Origin: Spirochaetia bacterium
Lineage (GTDB): Bacteria; Spirochaetota; Spirochaetia; PWKH01
Direction: 5' to 3'
Length of the DNA stretch: 12,993 bases
Assembly: GCA_021736545.1 (NCBI GenBank)
Contig: JAIPFS010000022.1
Span: forward strand, 1-12,993
The notes beneath the pieces were generated by a model. The model was not told the origin of the DNA and ran no database searches. It saw only the letters and a program-made list of their open reading frames with translations. How positions within the stretch are numbered: the first letter of the stretch is position 1; each line of letters begins with the position of its first letter. Both the position numbers and the translations under genes were made by a program. Below, piece after piece: positions 1 through 7,592 of the stretch.

Positions 1-437
1 GATTCTGTTGTTTTCCGTAATAGGGTTGATCTTCCATAATAATTGGCGGCTGAATTGCAGGACGTCAGCATCAGCATAAAGTTCCTGAAACCCAAAAAGT
101 ATTCCTATCCTTAAGTATGTAGAGTCTTACTGTATTCTAGCATACTTATTTTACTGGGTATATACTTTTTTATACCTCTGTTCGGGATGAATGCCAGGCA
201 TAAGTTACTCTATAAAAAGACTAAAATTTTGTTCACTTCCATACAGTAAGCAGAGTAAGCACCCTGGGCAAAGCTGCCAGAGTACTTTTTTTATCAAGCG
301 GGTAAAACTCAAATTACTCTGAAATATTCAAAGTCAGATTTCCCTCAGTCATTCCAAATCGTTTCAGGATGGTATGCAGTAATAAGAGGACAATCTCCAG
401 ATGAAAAAGAAGCATGATTCGTGACACTTGCAACATT
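1..437. other. Non-coding left flank
   Basis: No convincing gene lies here. It is downstream of the leftward isomerase gene and AT-rich. One minus-strand frame is open from about base 126 to the edge and gives a protein-like string (containing FGFQELYADADVLQFS), but it has no ATG, GTG or TTG start and is preceded by a stop. It may be the remnant of a gene beyond the edge or chance. An inverted repeat GGTATA/TATACC (157-162 and 171-176) and a weak terminator-like hairpin (264-292) are the only structures I see. Confidence 0.5.
264..292 (+). terminator. Weak terminator-like hairpin
   Basis: CTGGGCA (264-270) can pair with TGCCAG (275-280) across a short loop, leaving one bulged base. A run of seven T follows at 286-292, five bases after the stem. 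The stem is short and the T tract is displaced, so this is only a candidate. It reads toward the 3' end of the leftward isomerase gene and would stop rightward transcripts entering from outside the window. Confidence 0.25.
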
Positions 438-1415
438 CTATTTAAAAAACGTTTTCCGCAGCCAGCGCTGCGATGCCACGGCATCACCCTTTCTCACCAG
501 ATCGCGAATCTGATCCATCACTTCGTCTGTCAGCTTGGACTCAATCATCTGCAGGAACTCGACACTTTCACGCAGCGCCCCCTGGGCGTCTTCACGATAG
601 GGGTACTGATCCATGGAGCACCAGCCGTTATAGCCAGTCTCTTTCAACCAGAACAGCATCTCAACGAAGCGCGGAAAATGCACCGATCCGACGATCATGT
701 CATCATCCCAGTTGTCGTAGTTGTCGTTGAAATGCATGTGGAAAAGTTTGTTTTTTCCGTATTCCTGTAGGATGACGATCGATTCCGATACATTTTCGCC
801 TCCGATGAATGCGTGCCCGGTATCAATACATACGCCTACGTTGTCCAGGCCGATTTCCTTGGCAAGCAGCAAGGTATCGGACGCCCGTGCCATGAAAGAG
901 AAATTCCGCGGTTCCATAGGTTTGTATTCCAGGGCAAATTTGATGTCCGGTGCTGCTTCGGCGGCTTTTCTGATGGACTCGGCCATCCAGCCTCGCTCCT
1001 CGATAAGGTGGGACTGCAGCGTGTAGTCGTAGCCGTCCTGCCCCGGCCAGATATTCAGGGTACTGCAGTCCAGAGAACGGGCCATTTCCACGCATTCCAT
1101 GGTGTATTCCAATCCTTGTTTACGGATATCGGGGTCCTTTGCCGCAAGGCATCCGCTTCCCCAGCGTTTCTGACTGAAAAGATCCGGGATGATGGATACG
1201 CACTGCAGGTTGTATTTGTCAAGCATCTCTCCCACGGCATCGACATTATCTTTCGAGACATCCCAGGTACCTACAAGCTCTATTCCTTTCACCCCGTCAA
1301 TTTCTGAAGCCTGCCTGATCAATGTCTCTTTTGGCAGCTCATCCTTGTACCCTGAAGAGAGAAACCTGTCGCAGGTATTCCCTAGATTTCCTAAAATTAC
1401 CGAATACTTGTTCAT
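438..1415 (-). CDS. TIM-barrel sugar (phosphate) isomerase/epimerase-like protein
   Basis: This predicted 325-aa soluble cytoplasmic protein belongs to the AP-endonuclease-2/xylose-isomerase-like TIM-barrel family, whose members mostly isomerise or epimerise sugars or polyols at a divalent metal. Likely metal ligands are Glu163 (LEYKP), Asp198 and His201 (CIDTGH), His228 (HMHFNDN) and Asp269 (SMDQYPYRED). LNIWPGQDGYDY (about 120-131) and NWDDDMIVGSVH (235-246) are, from memory, typical of a rhamnose-isomerase-like subgroup. The reading frame is open 25 codons further upstream, but the ATG at 1415 has a strong GAAGGAGG site (1426-1433) ten bases before it and begins the first barrel strand (MNKYSVILGNLG). 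It lies 122 bp downstream of the LacI-type gene on the same strand and is probably co-transcribed with it. It is the only catabolic enzyme of the locus, so it probably acts on the imported sugar or an early product. The exact substrate is unknown. Confidence 0.85.
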   Translation of the reverse strand: MNKYSVILGNLGNTCDRFLSSGYKDELPKETLIRQASEIDGVKGIELVGTWDVSKDNVDAVGEMLDKYNLQCVSIIPDLFSQKRWGSGCLAAKDPDIRKQGLEYTMECVEMARSLDCSTLNIWPGQDGYDYTLQSHLIEERGWMAESIRKAAEAAPDIKFALEYKPMEPRNFSFMARASDTLLLAKEIGLDNVGVCIDTGHAFIGGENVSESIVILQEYGKNKLFHMHFNDNYDNWDDDMIVGSVHFPRFVEMLFWLKETGYNGWCSMDQYPYREDAQGALRESVEFLQMIESKLTDEVMDQIRDLVRKGDAVASQRWLRKTFFK

Positions 1416-1425
1416 AAAAAAGAGG

Positions 1426-1433
1426 CCTCCTTC
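1426..1433 (-). promoter_or_regulatory. Ribosome binding site deciding the isomerase start
   Basis: On the minus strand this reads GAAGGAGG, ten bases before the ATG at 1415. It lies inside the longer possible reading frame, so it argues that translation starts at 1415 and not at 1490. Confidence 0.7.
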
Positions 1434-1537
1434 TGTTCCTGTCAAATTCTCATCTTCCCAATCTTCTTTTCCATTTTCCCGTTTCATCATTATGTCTCTG
1501 TATAGTAAAACTAGCTTGTCTTTTCACCCTGTCTTCA

Positions 1538-2590
1538 CTATTCATTCAATTCATTCTCTCCTCGACGCCGGTTCTTCACGCTGTCTCTGACAATGAGTGT
1601 TCCGCTTACCAGAGTGCCTCTGGGGCTGTATGTTTCCTTGTCTCGTATCTGCTCTATGATCGATCGTGCCGCAATGCTGCCTATCTGTTCATTCGGTACT
1701 CTGAAGGAAGTAAGATGCGGCTCCATCATTGATGATATAGACAGATCGTCAAACCCAATAACAGAAATATCATCAGGAATTGAAAAATTGCGCTCTTTCA
1801 ATGCCTTGATCACTCCATATGCCGCGGCATCATTGAAGCAGAAGAGAGCTTCCGGCATTTGTCTGGGGCTGTCTATAAATTTAAGCATATCATGGTAGGC
1901 TCCGTTGAATCCCGGGTTCACCGGGATGAACAAGTTCTCTGATACGGGCAGCTTGTAGTATTCCATACCCAGTCTGAATCCCTGTTCACGCAGCTTCACG
2001 TTACCCGTCTTTCTGGAGCAGGTAATCATGGAAATATCTGTATGACTGGTTATGGAGAGATATTCTATGATGCTGTGTACGGCTCCGATATTCGCCATGT
2101 TCACGAAATTTGCAGTCAGCTGGCTGAAATAGGTATCGATAATTACATACGGCACTTCCAGTCCGTCTAACGCGAGCACATCAGCACTCTCCAGTTCCGT
2201 TCCCAGTACGATGACGCCCTTCGGCCGCTTCGTGTTGACTTCGCTGACGAATGATTCCATTGCTTTCATGGTACTGACATCCCGAGTGCTTATCTCAAAA
2301 GTATAGCCGAAATCCTTAACAGCGTTATTGATACCGTCAATATAATTCAGAATGAAGCTGTTCTGATCCTTATTCAGTATAAGACCGTGTTTTTTCAGCT
2401 TGGTGAATGCGATGACTCCATGGTAGGAGTGCTGAAATGACCGGTCGGAAGGAATCTGGTAATTCATCTCCTTGGCGATTTTGGTAATACGCAGGCGTGT
2501 GTTTGAGCCTACCCCCTTGTGCCCGTTCAGTGCCAGAGATACGGTAGTTTTCGAGACGCCGGCCAGTTCGGCAATTTCCTTGATTCCCAT
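1538..2590 (-). CDS. LacI-family transcriptional regulator
   Basis: This predicted 350-aa DNA-binding regulator has a LacI helix-turn-helix at residues 2-22 (IKEIAELAGVSKTTVSLALNG), then a hinge region and a periplasmic-binding-protein-like sensor domain. Family landmarks include the CFNDAAAYGVIKAL and SVIGFDDL segments followed by LTSFRVPNEQIGSIAA. The length is normal. The start is uncertain: TTG at 2611, ATG at 2602 and ATG at 2590 are all in frame. GGAGG (2605-2609) lies only 2 bases before the ATG at 2602 and 14 before the one at 2590. I chose 2590 because LacI proteins normally begin a few residues before the helix-turn-helix. It diverges from the binding-protein gene across a short control region rich in repeats, the usual place for a local repressor. 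It probably represses the transporter, and perhaps itself, until the imported sugar or a derivative binds the sensor domain. Confidence 0.9.
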   Translation of the reverse strand: MGIKEIAELAGVSKTTVSLALNGHKGVGSNTRLRITKIAKEMNYQIPSDRSFQHSYHGVIAFTKLKKHGLILNKDQNSFILNYIDGINNAVKDFGYTFEISTRDVSTMKAMESFVSEVNTKRPKGVIVLGTELESADVLALDGLEVPYVIIDTYFSQLTANFVNMANIGAVHSIIEYLSITSHTDISMITCSRKTGNVKLREQGFRLGMEYYKLPVSENLFIPVNPGFNGAYHDMLKFIDSPRQMPEALFCFNDAAAYGVIKALKERNFSIPDDISVIGFDDLSISSMMEPHLTSFRVPNEQIGSIAARSIIEQIRDKETYSPRGTLVSGTLIVRDSVKNRRRGENELNE

Positions 2591-2629
2591 AGGTATCAGC
2601 ATAGCCTCCAATTAAACTGTTGTCAAATA

Positions 2630-2651
2630 TTTTACTGAAATTTAGTGAAAA
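2630..2651. promoter_or_regulatory. Imperfect palindrome near the regulator start, possible operator
   Basis: TTTTACTGAAATTTAGTGAAAA is roughly symmetrical around AAATTT. It is framed by TGTCAAATA (2621-2629) and TATTGACA (2656-2663), which are inverted with one base of difference in length. On the minus strand it overlaps TAAAAT, a possible -10 for the LacI-type gene, so binding here could give autoregulation. This is inferred from symmetry and position only. Confidence 0.3.
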
Positions 2652-2680
2652 TTGCTATTGACACGCAAAAAAACAAGCAA

Positions 2681-2726
2681 ATTAGAACATTAGAGGCTGT
2701 TTTCTTTTTCAGATTAGCTAATTAGA
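2681..2726. promoter_or_regulatory. Four ATTAG elements in the divergent control region
   Basis: ATTAGA occurs at 2681, 2689 and 2721, and ATTAG at 2713. The copies form two pairs, each with 8-bp spacing, and the pairs start 32 bp apart, about three helical turns. The second pair contains the perfect 10-bp palindrome ATTAGCTAAT (2713-2722). The cluster sits just upstream of the likely -10 of the transporter operon, a natural place for a LacI-family operator or an activator site. A perfect -35 hexamer, TTGACA (2658-2663), lies just before it, but no good -10 follows at the right distance. Confidence 0.4.
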
Positions 2727-2756
2727 CTTAAACAGTAAATTCTTGTTTGATTTCTC

Positions 2757-2765
2757 TGTTATACT
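2757..2765 (+). promoter_or_regulatory. Extended -10 promoter of the sugar-transporter operon
   Basis: TGTTATACT matches the extended -10 pattern (TG, one base, TATACT at 2760-2765), which can work with a poor -35. No good -35 is visible at the usual distance. Transcription would start near 2772 and leave a leader of about 33 bases before the binding-protein ATG. Confidence 0.5.
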
Positions 2766-2790
2766 GTGTTAAAATTTCAACTACACTATA

Positions 2791-2798
2791 AAGGAGGA
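2791..2798 (+). promoter_or_regulatory. Ribosome binding site deciding the binding-protein start
   Basis: AAGGAGGA lies six bases before the ATG at 2805. The reading frame is open back to a GTG at 2766, but that would add 13 residues before an otherwise normal signal peptide, so 2805 is the likely start. Confidence 0.7.
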
Positions 2799-2804
2799 AA
2801 TAGT

Positions 2805-3809
2805 ATGAAGAAATTATTATTGATTATGCTGCTTACCCTGATGGCGGCCCCATTTGCATTTACAGCAGGACAGGCGGAAGGTGAAGGAGATTATGAAATC
2901 GTTGTGGTTCCGAAAGATTCTTCGAACCCCTGGTTTGTTCGCATGAAAGAGGGTGTTGATGCATATGCTGAGGAGACAGGACTGAATGTGTATCAGAAGG
3001 GTACATCGCAGATTGATGCAACACTGCAGTCTCAGCTCATCCAGGACCTTATTGCTCAGGGTGTGGATGCTTTGTGTGTTGTTCCGGTAGACCTCGAGTC
3101 CATTGAACCGGTCCTGGCTCAGGCCATGGAAGCAGGTATTGTTGTCGTTACCCATGAAGGTGCTGACCTTGAAAACGTTGATTACGATATTGAGGCTTTC
3201 TCCAATGCCGGATATGGTGCATTCATCATGGACAATCTGGCAGAAGCTATGAACGAAAAAGGCGTCTACACAACCATGGTTGCATCCCTTACCAACGGTT
3301 CCCACAATGAATGGGCTAATGCAGGGGTAGAGCGTCAGAAGGAAGCCTATCCGAATATGCAGCTGCTGAAAGAGGAACCGCGTGTTGAATCGCATGACAA
3401 TGGAGATATTGCGTACAACGTAGCAAAAGAGTTGTTCAAGAAATATCCCAAATTGAAAGGTATCATGGGAACATCTTCCTACGATGCTCCTGGAGTTGCC
3501 CGAGCTATCGAAGAACTTGGTCTTGTCGGCGAGGCGTTTACTTCGGGAACAGGCATGCCGCTGGACAACGCAGAACTGCTGGAAAGTGGAATAGTGCAGT
3601 CACTGACGCTGTGGGACCCGGCACTTGCAGGAAAGGCAATGATCTCACTAGCAGTCAAACTTTTAGACGGTGAAGATATTGTAGAACCGGTCGATCTGGG
3701 AGTTGAGGGCTACACCAACATGATGTTCAAAGAGGGTAGTGATAAAGTCCTCGAAGGTGAAGGCTGGATAGTCATCAATGAAGAAAATGTATACGATTTC
3801 GGTTTTTAG
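2805..3809 (+). CDS. Periplasmic sugar-binding protein of an ABC importer (LsrB/RhaS-like)
   Basis: This predicted 334-aa secreted protein captures the substrate outside the inner membrane and delivers it to the two permeases. The first 20 or so residues form a classical Sec leader: two lysines, the hydrophobic stretch LLLIMLLTLMAAPFAF, then TAGQAEGEG. There is no lipobox cysteine, so it should be cleaved by signal peptidase I rather than lipidated. The mature part is a type-1 periplasmic-binding-protein fold (Peripla_BP_4), with landmarks VVPKDSSNPWFVRMKEG, LIAQGVDALCVVPVD and the late SLTLWDPALAGKAM segment. That last segment recalls LsrB- and RhaS-type proteins more than ribose-binding RbsB. 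It is first in the rightward operon, next to the likely promoter, and a hairpin follows, as expected for a component needed in excess. The substrate is not determinable; AI-2 is possible only by family resemblance. Confidence 0.9.
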   Translation: MKKLLLIMLLTLMAAPFAFTAGQAEGEGDYEIVVVPKDSSNPWFVRMKEGVDAYAEETGLNVYQKGTSQIDATLQSQLIQDLIAQGVDALCVVPVDLESIEPVLAQAMEAGIVVVTHEGADLENVDYDIEAFSNAGYGAFIMDNLAEAMNEKGVYTTMVASLTNGSHNEWANAGVERQKEAYPNMQLLKEEPRVESHDNGDIAYNVAKELFKKYPKLKGIMGTSSYDAPGVARAIEELGLVGEAFTSGTGMPLDNAELLESGIVQSLTLWDPALAGKAMISLAVKLLDGEDIVEPVDLGVEGYTNMMFKEGSDKVLEGEGWIVINEENVYDFGF

Positions 3810-3835
3810 AAGTGTGAAATAACCGTTTAATATCG

Positions 3836-3864
3836 CCCTGCCGGCTTTAACAAGGCCGACAGGG
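3836..3864 (+). terminator. Intercistronic hairpin (partial terminator or mRNA stabiliser)
   Basis: CCCTG-C-CGGC (3836-3845) pairs with GCCG-A-CAGGG (3855-3864), giving nine base pairs interrupted by one C/A mismatch. Only three T residues follow, so it is unlikely to be a full terminator. Its place in the 172-bp gap between the binding-protein and ATPase genes fits an element that keeps binding-protein mRNA more abundant than the downstream message. A further inverted repeat, ATGTTTT/AAAACAT (3877-3883 and 3899-3905), lies just beyond. Confidence 0.55.
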
Positions 3865-3981
3865 TTTACCTATGCTATGTTTTCCATTAACGTGTGAAAA
3901 AACATATGATAGGATAAGATCAAACAGAATATCTTACGTTCAGAGTATAAAGAAATTTATGTTGAGAAAGAGAGGTACGCA

Positions 3982-5466
3982 ATGCCGGAGAGTCTGCTCA
4001 AAGCCGTTGATATTGATAAATCCTTTGTGGGTGTCCATGCTCTTGACAAAGTAAGCTTTGAAATAAAACCAGGAGAAATCCACTGTCTGGCAGGCGAGAA
4101 CGGCAGCGGTAAATCGACACTGATCAAGATAATCAGCGGAGTATATAAACCGGACTCCGGGTATATGGTATTCAACGGAAAGACATACAACCAGATTACG
4201 CCTATAGAAGCCATCAGCAACGGCGTGCAGGTCATCTATCAGGATCTTTCTGTATTCTCCAATCTGACGGTAATGGAGAACCTTGCAGTGAACAGTGAGC
4301 TTGCTGAAGGAAAGAAGCTTGTTAACTGGAAGCGGATGCGGCAGATTGCTGAGGAAGCATTAGCAAAAATCAATGTTCAGATCGATCTGGATGCGTATGT
4401 CGGGACTCTGACGGTAGCTCAGAAACAGATGATCGCTATCTGCCGAGCTCTGATGTTCAATACCAAGCTGATCATTATGGATGAGCCGACCACTGCTCTG
4501 ACTAAAAAAGAGGTAAAATATCTCTTTGATATCATTCTTGAATTGAAAAAACGCGGAATTGCAATCCTCTTCGTCAGCCACAAGCTAAATGAGGTATTTG
4601 AAATTTCGGAATACTTCACCATCCTGCGAAACGGTAAGCTGGCGGCGACCGGCAGCACATCAGAACTGGATTCCAAAAAGTTCACCTATTATATGACCGG
4701 CAGGGAGTTTCAGAAAAAGCACTTTATCGCAGAAAATGTATCGGAGAAACCCATTTTCGAAGCAAGACATGTCAGCAGAAAGGGTTATTTTTCTGACATC
4801 TCTTTTACCCTGCGTAAGGGAGAAATTCTTGGCATCACCGGTCTACTCAATTCCGGACGTTCTGAGCTGGCTCTTTCCATGTTCGGCATCCAGCAGATCG
4901 ATGAAGGGCAGTTCTTCAAGCACGGGAAACCGCTCGGAATTACCGATCCCAAGAAAGCTATTAACAATGGTATCGGGTATGTTCCCGAAGATCGTCTGAA
5001 TGAGGGGCTGTTCCTGCCTCAGAGTATAGCGGACAATGTCATTATTTCCGAAATTGACAGGCTTACCAGAAAAGGAGGAATCCTTGACAGAGAAAAGCGG
5101 CAGAAGGAGATCGATACCTGGGTGAAAGAACTGTCTATAGCTACACCTAATCCGGCCAATGCCTGTCAGACCTTATCCGGAGGGAACCAGCAGAGGGTTG
5201 TGCTGGCGAAGTGGCTTGCCTGTCAGCTCGAAATCATGATTCTGAACGGGCCGACCGTGGGAGTAGATATCGGATCAAAGTATGATATCCACGGTTTTCT
5301 GCAGAACCTGGCGAAAACCGGATTGGGTATTGTCATCATATCGGATGATCTCCCGGAAGTTGTAGAAAATTGTTCAAAAATAATAGTTTTGAAATCAGGA
5401 AATATTGCTGCTGAGCTGGATGCTGATAAAACCAATGAATCGGAAATTCTTTCCTATATGATGTGA
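3982..5466 (+). CDS. Sugar ABC transporter ATP-binding protein, two nucleotide-binding domains
   Basis: This predicted 494-aa cytoplasmic ATPase powers the importer. It has the duplicated architecture and normal length of the RbsA/XylG/LsrA/RhaT class. The first domain has Walker A GENGSGKST (38-46), a degenerate signature LTVAQKQM, and Walker B LIIMDEP with Asp167 and Glu168. The second has the degraded P-loop GLLNSGRS (287-294) usual for this class and a good signature LSGGNQQ (from 398). Where Walker B is expected it reads LNGPTVGVD (421-429), so the usual Asp-Glu pair is Asn422-Gly423. With both the P-loop and Walker B of that half degenerate, hydrolysis is probably confined to one composite site. 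The ATG at 3982 has an AGAGAGG site six bases upstream. Two permease genes follow, the first after 27 bp. Confidence 0.93.
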   Translation: MPESLLKAVDIDKSFVGVHALDKVSFEIKPGEIHCLAGENGSGKSTLIKIISGVYKPDSGYMVFNGKTYNQITPIEAISNGVQVIYQDLSVFSNLTVMENLAVNSELAEGKKLVNWKRMRQIAEEALAKINVQIDLDAYVGTLTVAQKQMIAICRALMFNTKLIIMDEPTTALTKKEVKYLFDIILELKKRGIAILFVSHKLNEVFEISEYFTILRNGKLAATGSTSELDSKKFTYYMTGREFQKKHFIAENVSEKPIFEARHVSRKGYFSDISFTLRKGEILGITGLLNSGRSELALSMFGIQQIDEGQFFKHGKPLGITDPKKAINNGIGYVPEDRLNEGLFLPQSIADNVIISEIDRLTRKGGILDREKRQKEIDTWVKELSIATPNPANACQTLSGGNQQRVVLAKWLACQLEIMILNGPTVGVDIGSKYDIHGFLQNLAKTGLGIVIISDDLPEVVENCSKIIVLKSGNIAAELDADKTNESEILSYMM

Positions 5467-5479
5467 TACAGAAAATTGC

Positions 5480-5486
5480 AGGAGGA
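5480..5486 (+). promoter_or_regulatory. Ribosome binding site supporting a GTG start
   Basis: AGGAGGA lies seven bases before the GTG at 5494. The frame extends to a TTG at 5476, but that codon lies before this site and has no site of its own. Confidence 0.65.
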
Positions 5487-5493
5487 CCAGATT

Positions 5494-6534
5494 GTGAATG
5501 ACAAATTGCAGACATCCTTAAGAAAAGTGGGGCAGCGAAATGAATCCTACATTTTTCTCATACTCTTAGCCCTGTGCCTGCTCATTGAAATTCGGTCAGG
5601 ACAGTTTTTTTCCTCGAATAATCTCGTGGACATCGCATCAGCTTTGGTGGTACCCGGGCTGTTTGCCATCGGGACAACTATGGTGCTGGTATCCGGAGGA
5701 ATAGATGTCTCATTTCCCGCTCTAGCTTCTTTAAGTGTCTACGCAACAACGAAATATCTGCTGGATATCGGCTATCAGGGAGGTGTCTGGCTGCCGATTC
5801 TCATAGCGCTCGGCATCGGTGCAGTTCTGGGAGCCTTCAATGGGCTGTTCATCGGCTATTTCAGACTGCCGGCTTTAATTGTCACGTTGGGTAGCGCTAA
5901 CGTGTTTAAAGGCCTCATGCAGGGAGCGCTGAATTCGAAGCAGCTCACGCTGATTCCACAGGGGATGAGAGATTTCGGTACATCCTCGCTATTTATTGCA
6001 AAAAATCCGGTTTCCGGACTGACATCACGTATGCCGACTGCTTTTCTAGCCTTTATAATAGTTCTCATGCTCGTTTTTTTCATGTTCCGCTACACCATGT
6101 TCGGCCGGGGCATCTACAGCCTTGGCGGGAATGAGGTCAGCGCACGAAGAGCAGGCTACAATGTGATACGGACCAAATTCATTATGTATATCATGGTCGG
6201 AATGATTGCCAGTCTGGCAGGCGTTATGCGTGTATGTATGATGCAGCAGGCGCATCCTACCAATATGCTGGGTATGGAGATAAATATCATCGCGGGCGTC
6301 GTGCTCGGGGGCGCATCAATCACTGGAGGACGGGGGACGCTGCTCGGCTGCATGCTGGGAACGCTGCTGATTGTAATCGTTCAGAATTCCATGATTCTGC
6401 TCGGCATACCCACTTCCTGGAAAAGTATTTTTACCGGAGCGCTGATAATCGTCGGTACGGGAATAAGCGCCTATCAGATGATACACTCAAACAGAGTCCG
6501 CAGCAGAAAGATGATGAAGGAGGAGACCGCATAA
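5494..6534 (+). CDS. Sugar ABC transporter permease 1 (RbsC/LsrC/RhaP type)
   Basis: This predicted 346-aa inner-membrane protein (BPD_transp_2 family) has many hydrophobic segments, starting with FLILLALCLLIEI near the N-terminus. The early VVPGLFAIGTTMVLVSGGIDVS stretch and the later segment with GGNEVSARRAGYNV followed by KFIMYIMVGMIASLAGVM are typical of ribose/AI-2/rhamnose permeases, and the latter corresponds to the cytoplasmic loop that contacts the ATPase. The end, with conserved glycines (GVVLGGASITGGRGT), is also typical. I prefer the GTG start at 5494 because of its well-placed ribosome binding site. It probably forms a heterodimeric channel with the next gene product, since the two are similar but not identical and are translationally coupled. 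Confidence 0.9.
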   Translation: MNDKLQTSLRKVGQRNESYIFLILLALCLLIEIRSGQFFSSNNLVDIASALVVPGLFAIGTTMVLVSGGIDVSFPALASLSVYATTKYLLDIGYQGGVWLPILIALGIGAVLGAFNGLFIGYFRLPALIVTLGSANVFKGLMQGALNSKQLTLIPQGMRDFGTSSLFIAKNPVSGLTSRMPTAFLAFIIVLMLVFFMFRYTMFGRGIYSLGGNEVSARRAGYNVIRTKFIMYIMVGMIASLAGVMRVCMMQQAHPTNMLGMEINIIAGVVLGGASITGGRGTLLGCMLGTLLIVIVQNSMILLGIPTSWKSIFTGALIIVGTGISAYQMIHSNRVRSRKMMKEETA

Positions 6535-7592
6535 TGAGCACACAAGATGCACAGAAATCTGCGAGAATTCAGCAGAACTCATTTAAGCAGAGACTTACCG
6601 GTATGCTTCCTTATGATTATCATCTGCGTCGTCTTATCTACATGATAGCCGCCTTGATGATTTTCATGGCGCTTACCCGGTTCGGCAGCTTCTACAATAC
6701 CATCACATTCCAGACTATGGGCGCCCAGTTTCCCGAGTTCGGGCTGATGTCCCTGGGAATTATGCTTTGCATGATTACCGGCGGTATCGACTTGTCTGTT
6801 GTAGGCGTGGCCAATCTGACTTCAATACTTGTGGCTTTTGTACTGCTTTCTTTGACGGATACTGCCGGAAATATGCCTGGTTATGCGATTCCGCTGGTTT
6901 TTGTATTAAGTATCGGTATCGGCGCGGTCCTTGGAGGTTTCAACGGGCTGCTCGTTTCTCGCTTCAAAATCCCTGCAATCCTGGCGACCCTGGGCTCTTA
7001 CGAACTGTTTACCGGGATCTGCATGGCGATGACTGACGGGAGTGCGGTAAGCAAATTCTCCCGAAGCTATTCCTATGCTGTCACAAGCCGTTTATTCGGT
7101 ATACCCGTCCAAGCGCTTGTTTTTATTGCTGTAACACTTCTGATCTGGTTTCTGCTAACTAAAACAGTCTACGGTACAAAGCTCTATATGCTGGGAACTT
7201 CTCCTACAGCGGCCAAATACAGCGGTCTGAACAATAAACATCTGCTGATGAAAACACATATGCTGTCAGGAATCTGCGCGGCTCTCGGCGGTATGATCAT
7301 GCTGGCCAACTATAATTCAGCTAGAGCCGATTATGGAGCAGTCTATCTGCTGCAGAGCGTGTTGATTGTCGTGCTGGGCGGAGTGAAACCGATAGGCGGC
7401 AAGGGAAAAATCAGCGGCGTTGTGCTTGCAATTGTTCTGCTGAAAATGCTGGAAACTGGACTGAACCGGTTCCCGCGTGTCAGCAGCTACTATATCTCGC
7501 TGATATGGGGCGGTGTGCTTATCCTGGTCATGGTTCTGAATTATTTTGCTGAGAACAAAAAACCGAAACCGCAGAAAGTCCAGAAGAAGTAA
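6534..7592 (+). CDS. Sugar ABC transporter permease 2 (RbsC/LsrD/RhaQ type)
   Basis: This predicted 352-aa inner-membrane protein is homologous to the preceding permease and is the second half of the predicted channel. Landmarks are LMSLGIMLCMITGGIDLSVV, IGAVLGGFNGLLVSRFKIPAILATLGSYEL and the loop LGTSPTAAKYSGLN, followed by VLIVVLGGVKPIGGKGKISG. The frame is open far upstream, but the ATG at 6534 has AAGGAGGAG (6517-6525) eight bases before it and overlaps the previous stop codon by one base (TAATG), so the two permeases are translationally coupled. It ends in a basic tail rich in Lys and Gln. The last 47 bp overlap, in another frame, the open frame of the truncated amidotransferase-like remnant. 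Confidence 0.9.
   Translation: MSTQDAQKSARIQQNSFKQRLTGMLPYDYHLRRLIYMIAALMIFMALTRFGSFYNTITFQTMGAQFPEFGLMSLGIMLCMITGGIDLSVVGVANLTSILVAFVLLSLTDTAGNMPGYAIPLVFVLSIGIGAVLGGFNGLLVSRFKIPAILATLGSYELFTGICMAMTDGSAVSKFSRSYSYAVTSRLFGIPVQALVFIAVTLLIWFLLTKTVYGTKLYMLGTSPTAAKYSGLNNKHLLMKTHMLSGICAALGGMIMLANYNSARADYGAVYLLQSVLIVVLGGVKPIGGKGKISGVVLAIVLLKMLETGLNRFPRVSSYYISLIWGGVLILVMVLNYFAENKKPKPQKVQKK

Noticed and set aside
813..1307. 164-codon plus-strand open frame
   Set aside because: It lies wholly antisense to the isomerase-like gene, which has clear family motifs and a strong ribosome binding site.
2817..3395. 192-codon minus-strand open frame
   Set aside because: It is a shadow of the binding-protein gene and has no recognisable features.
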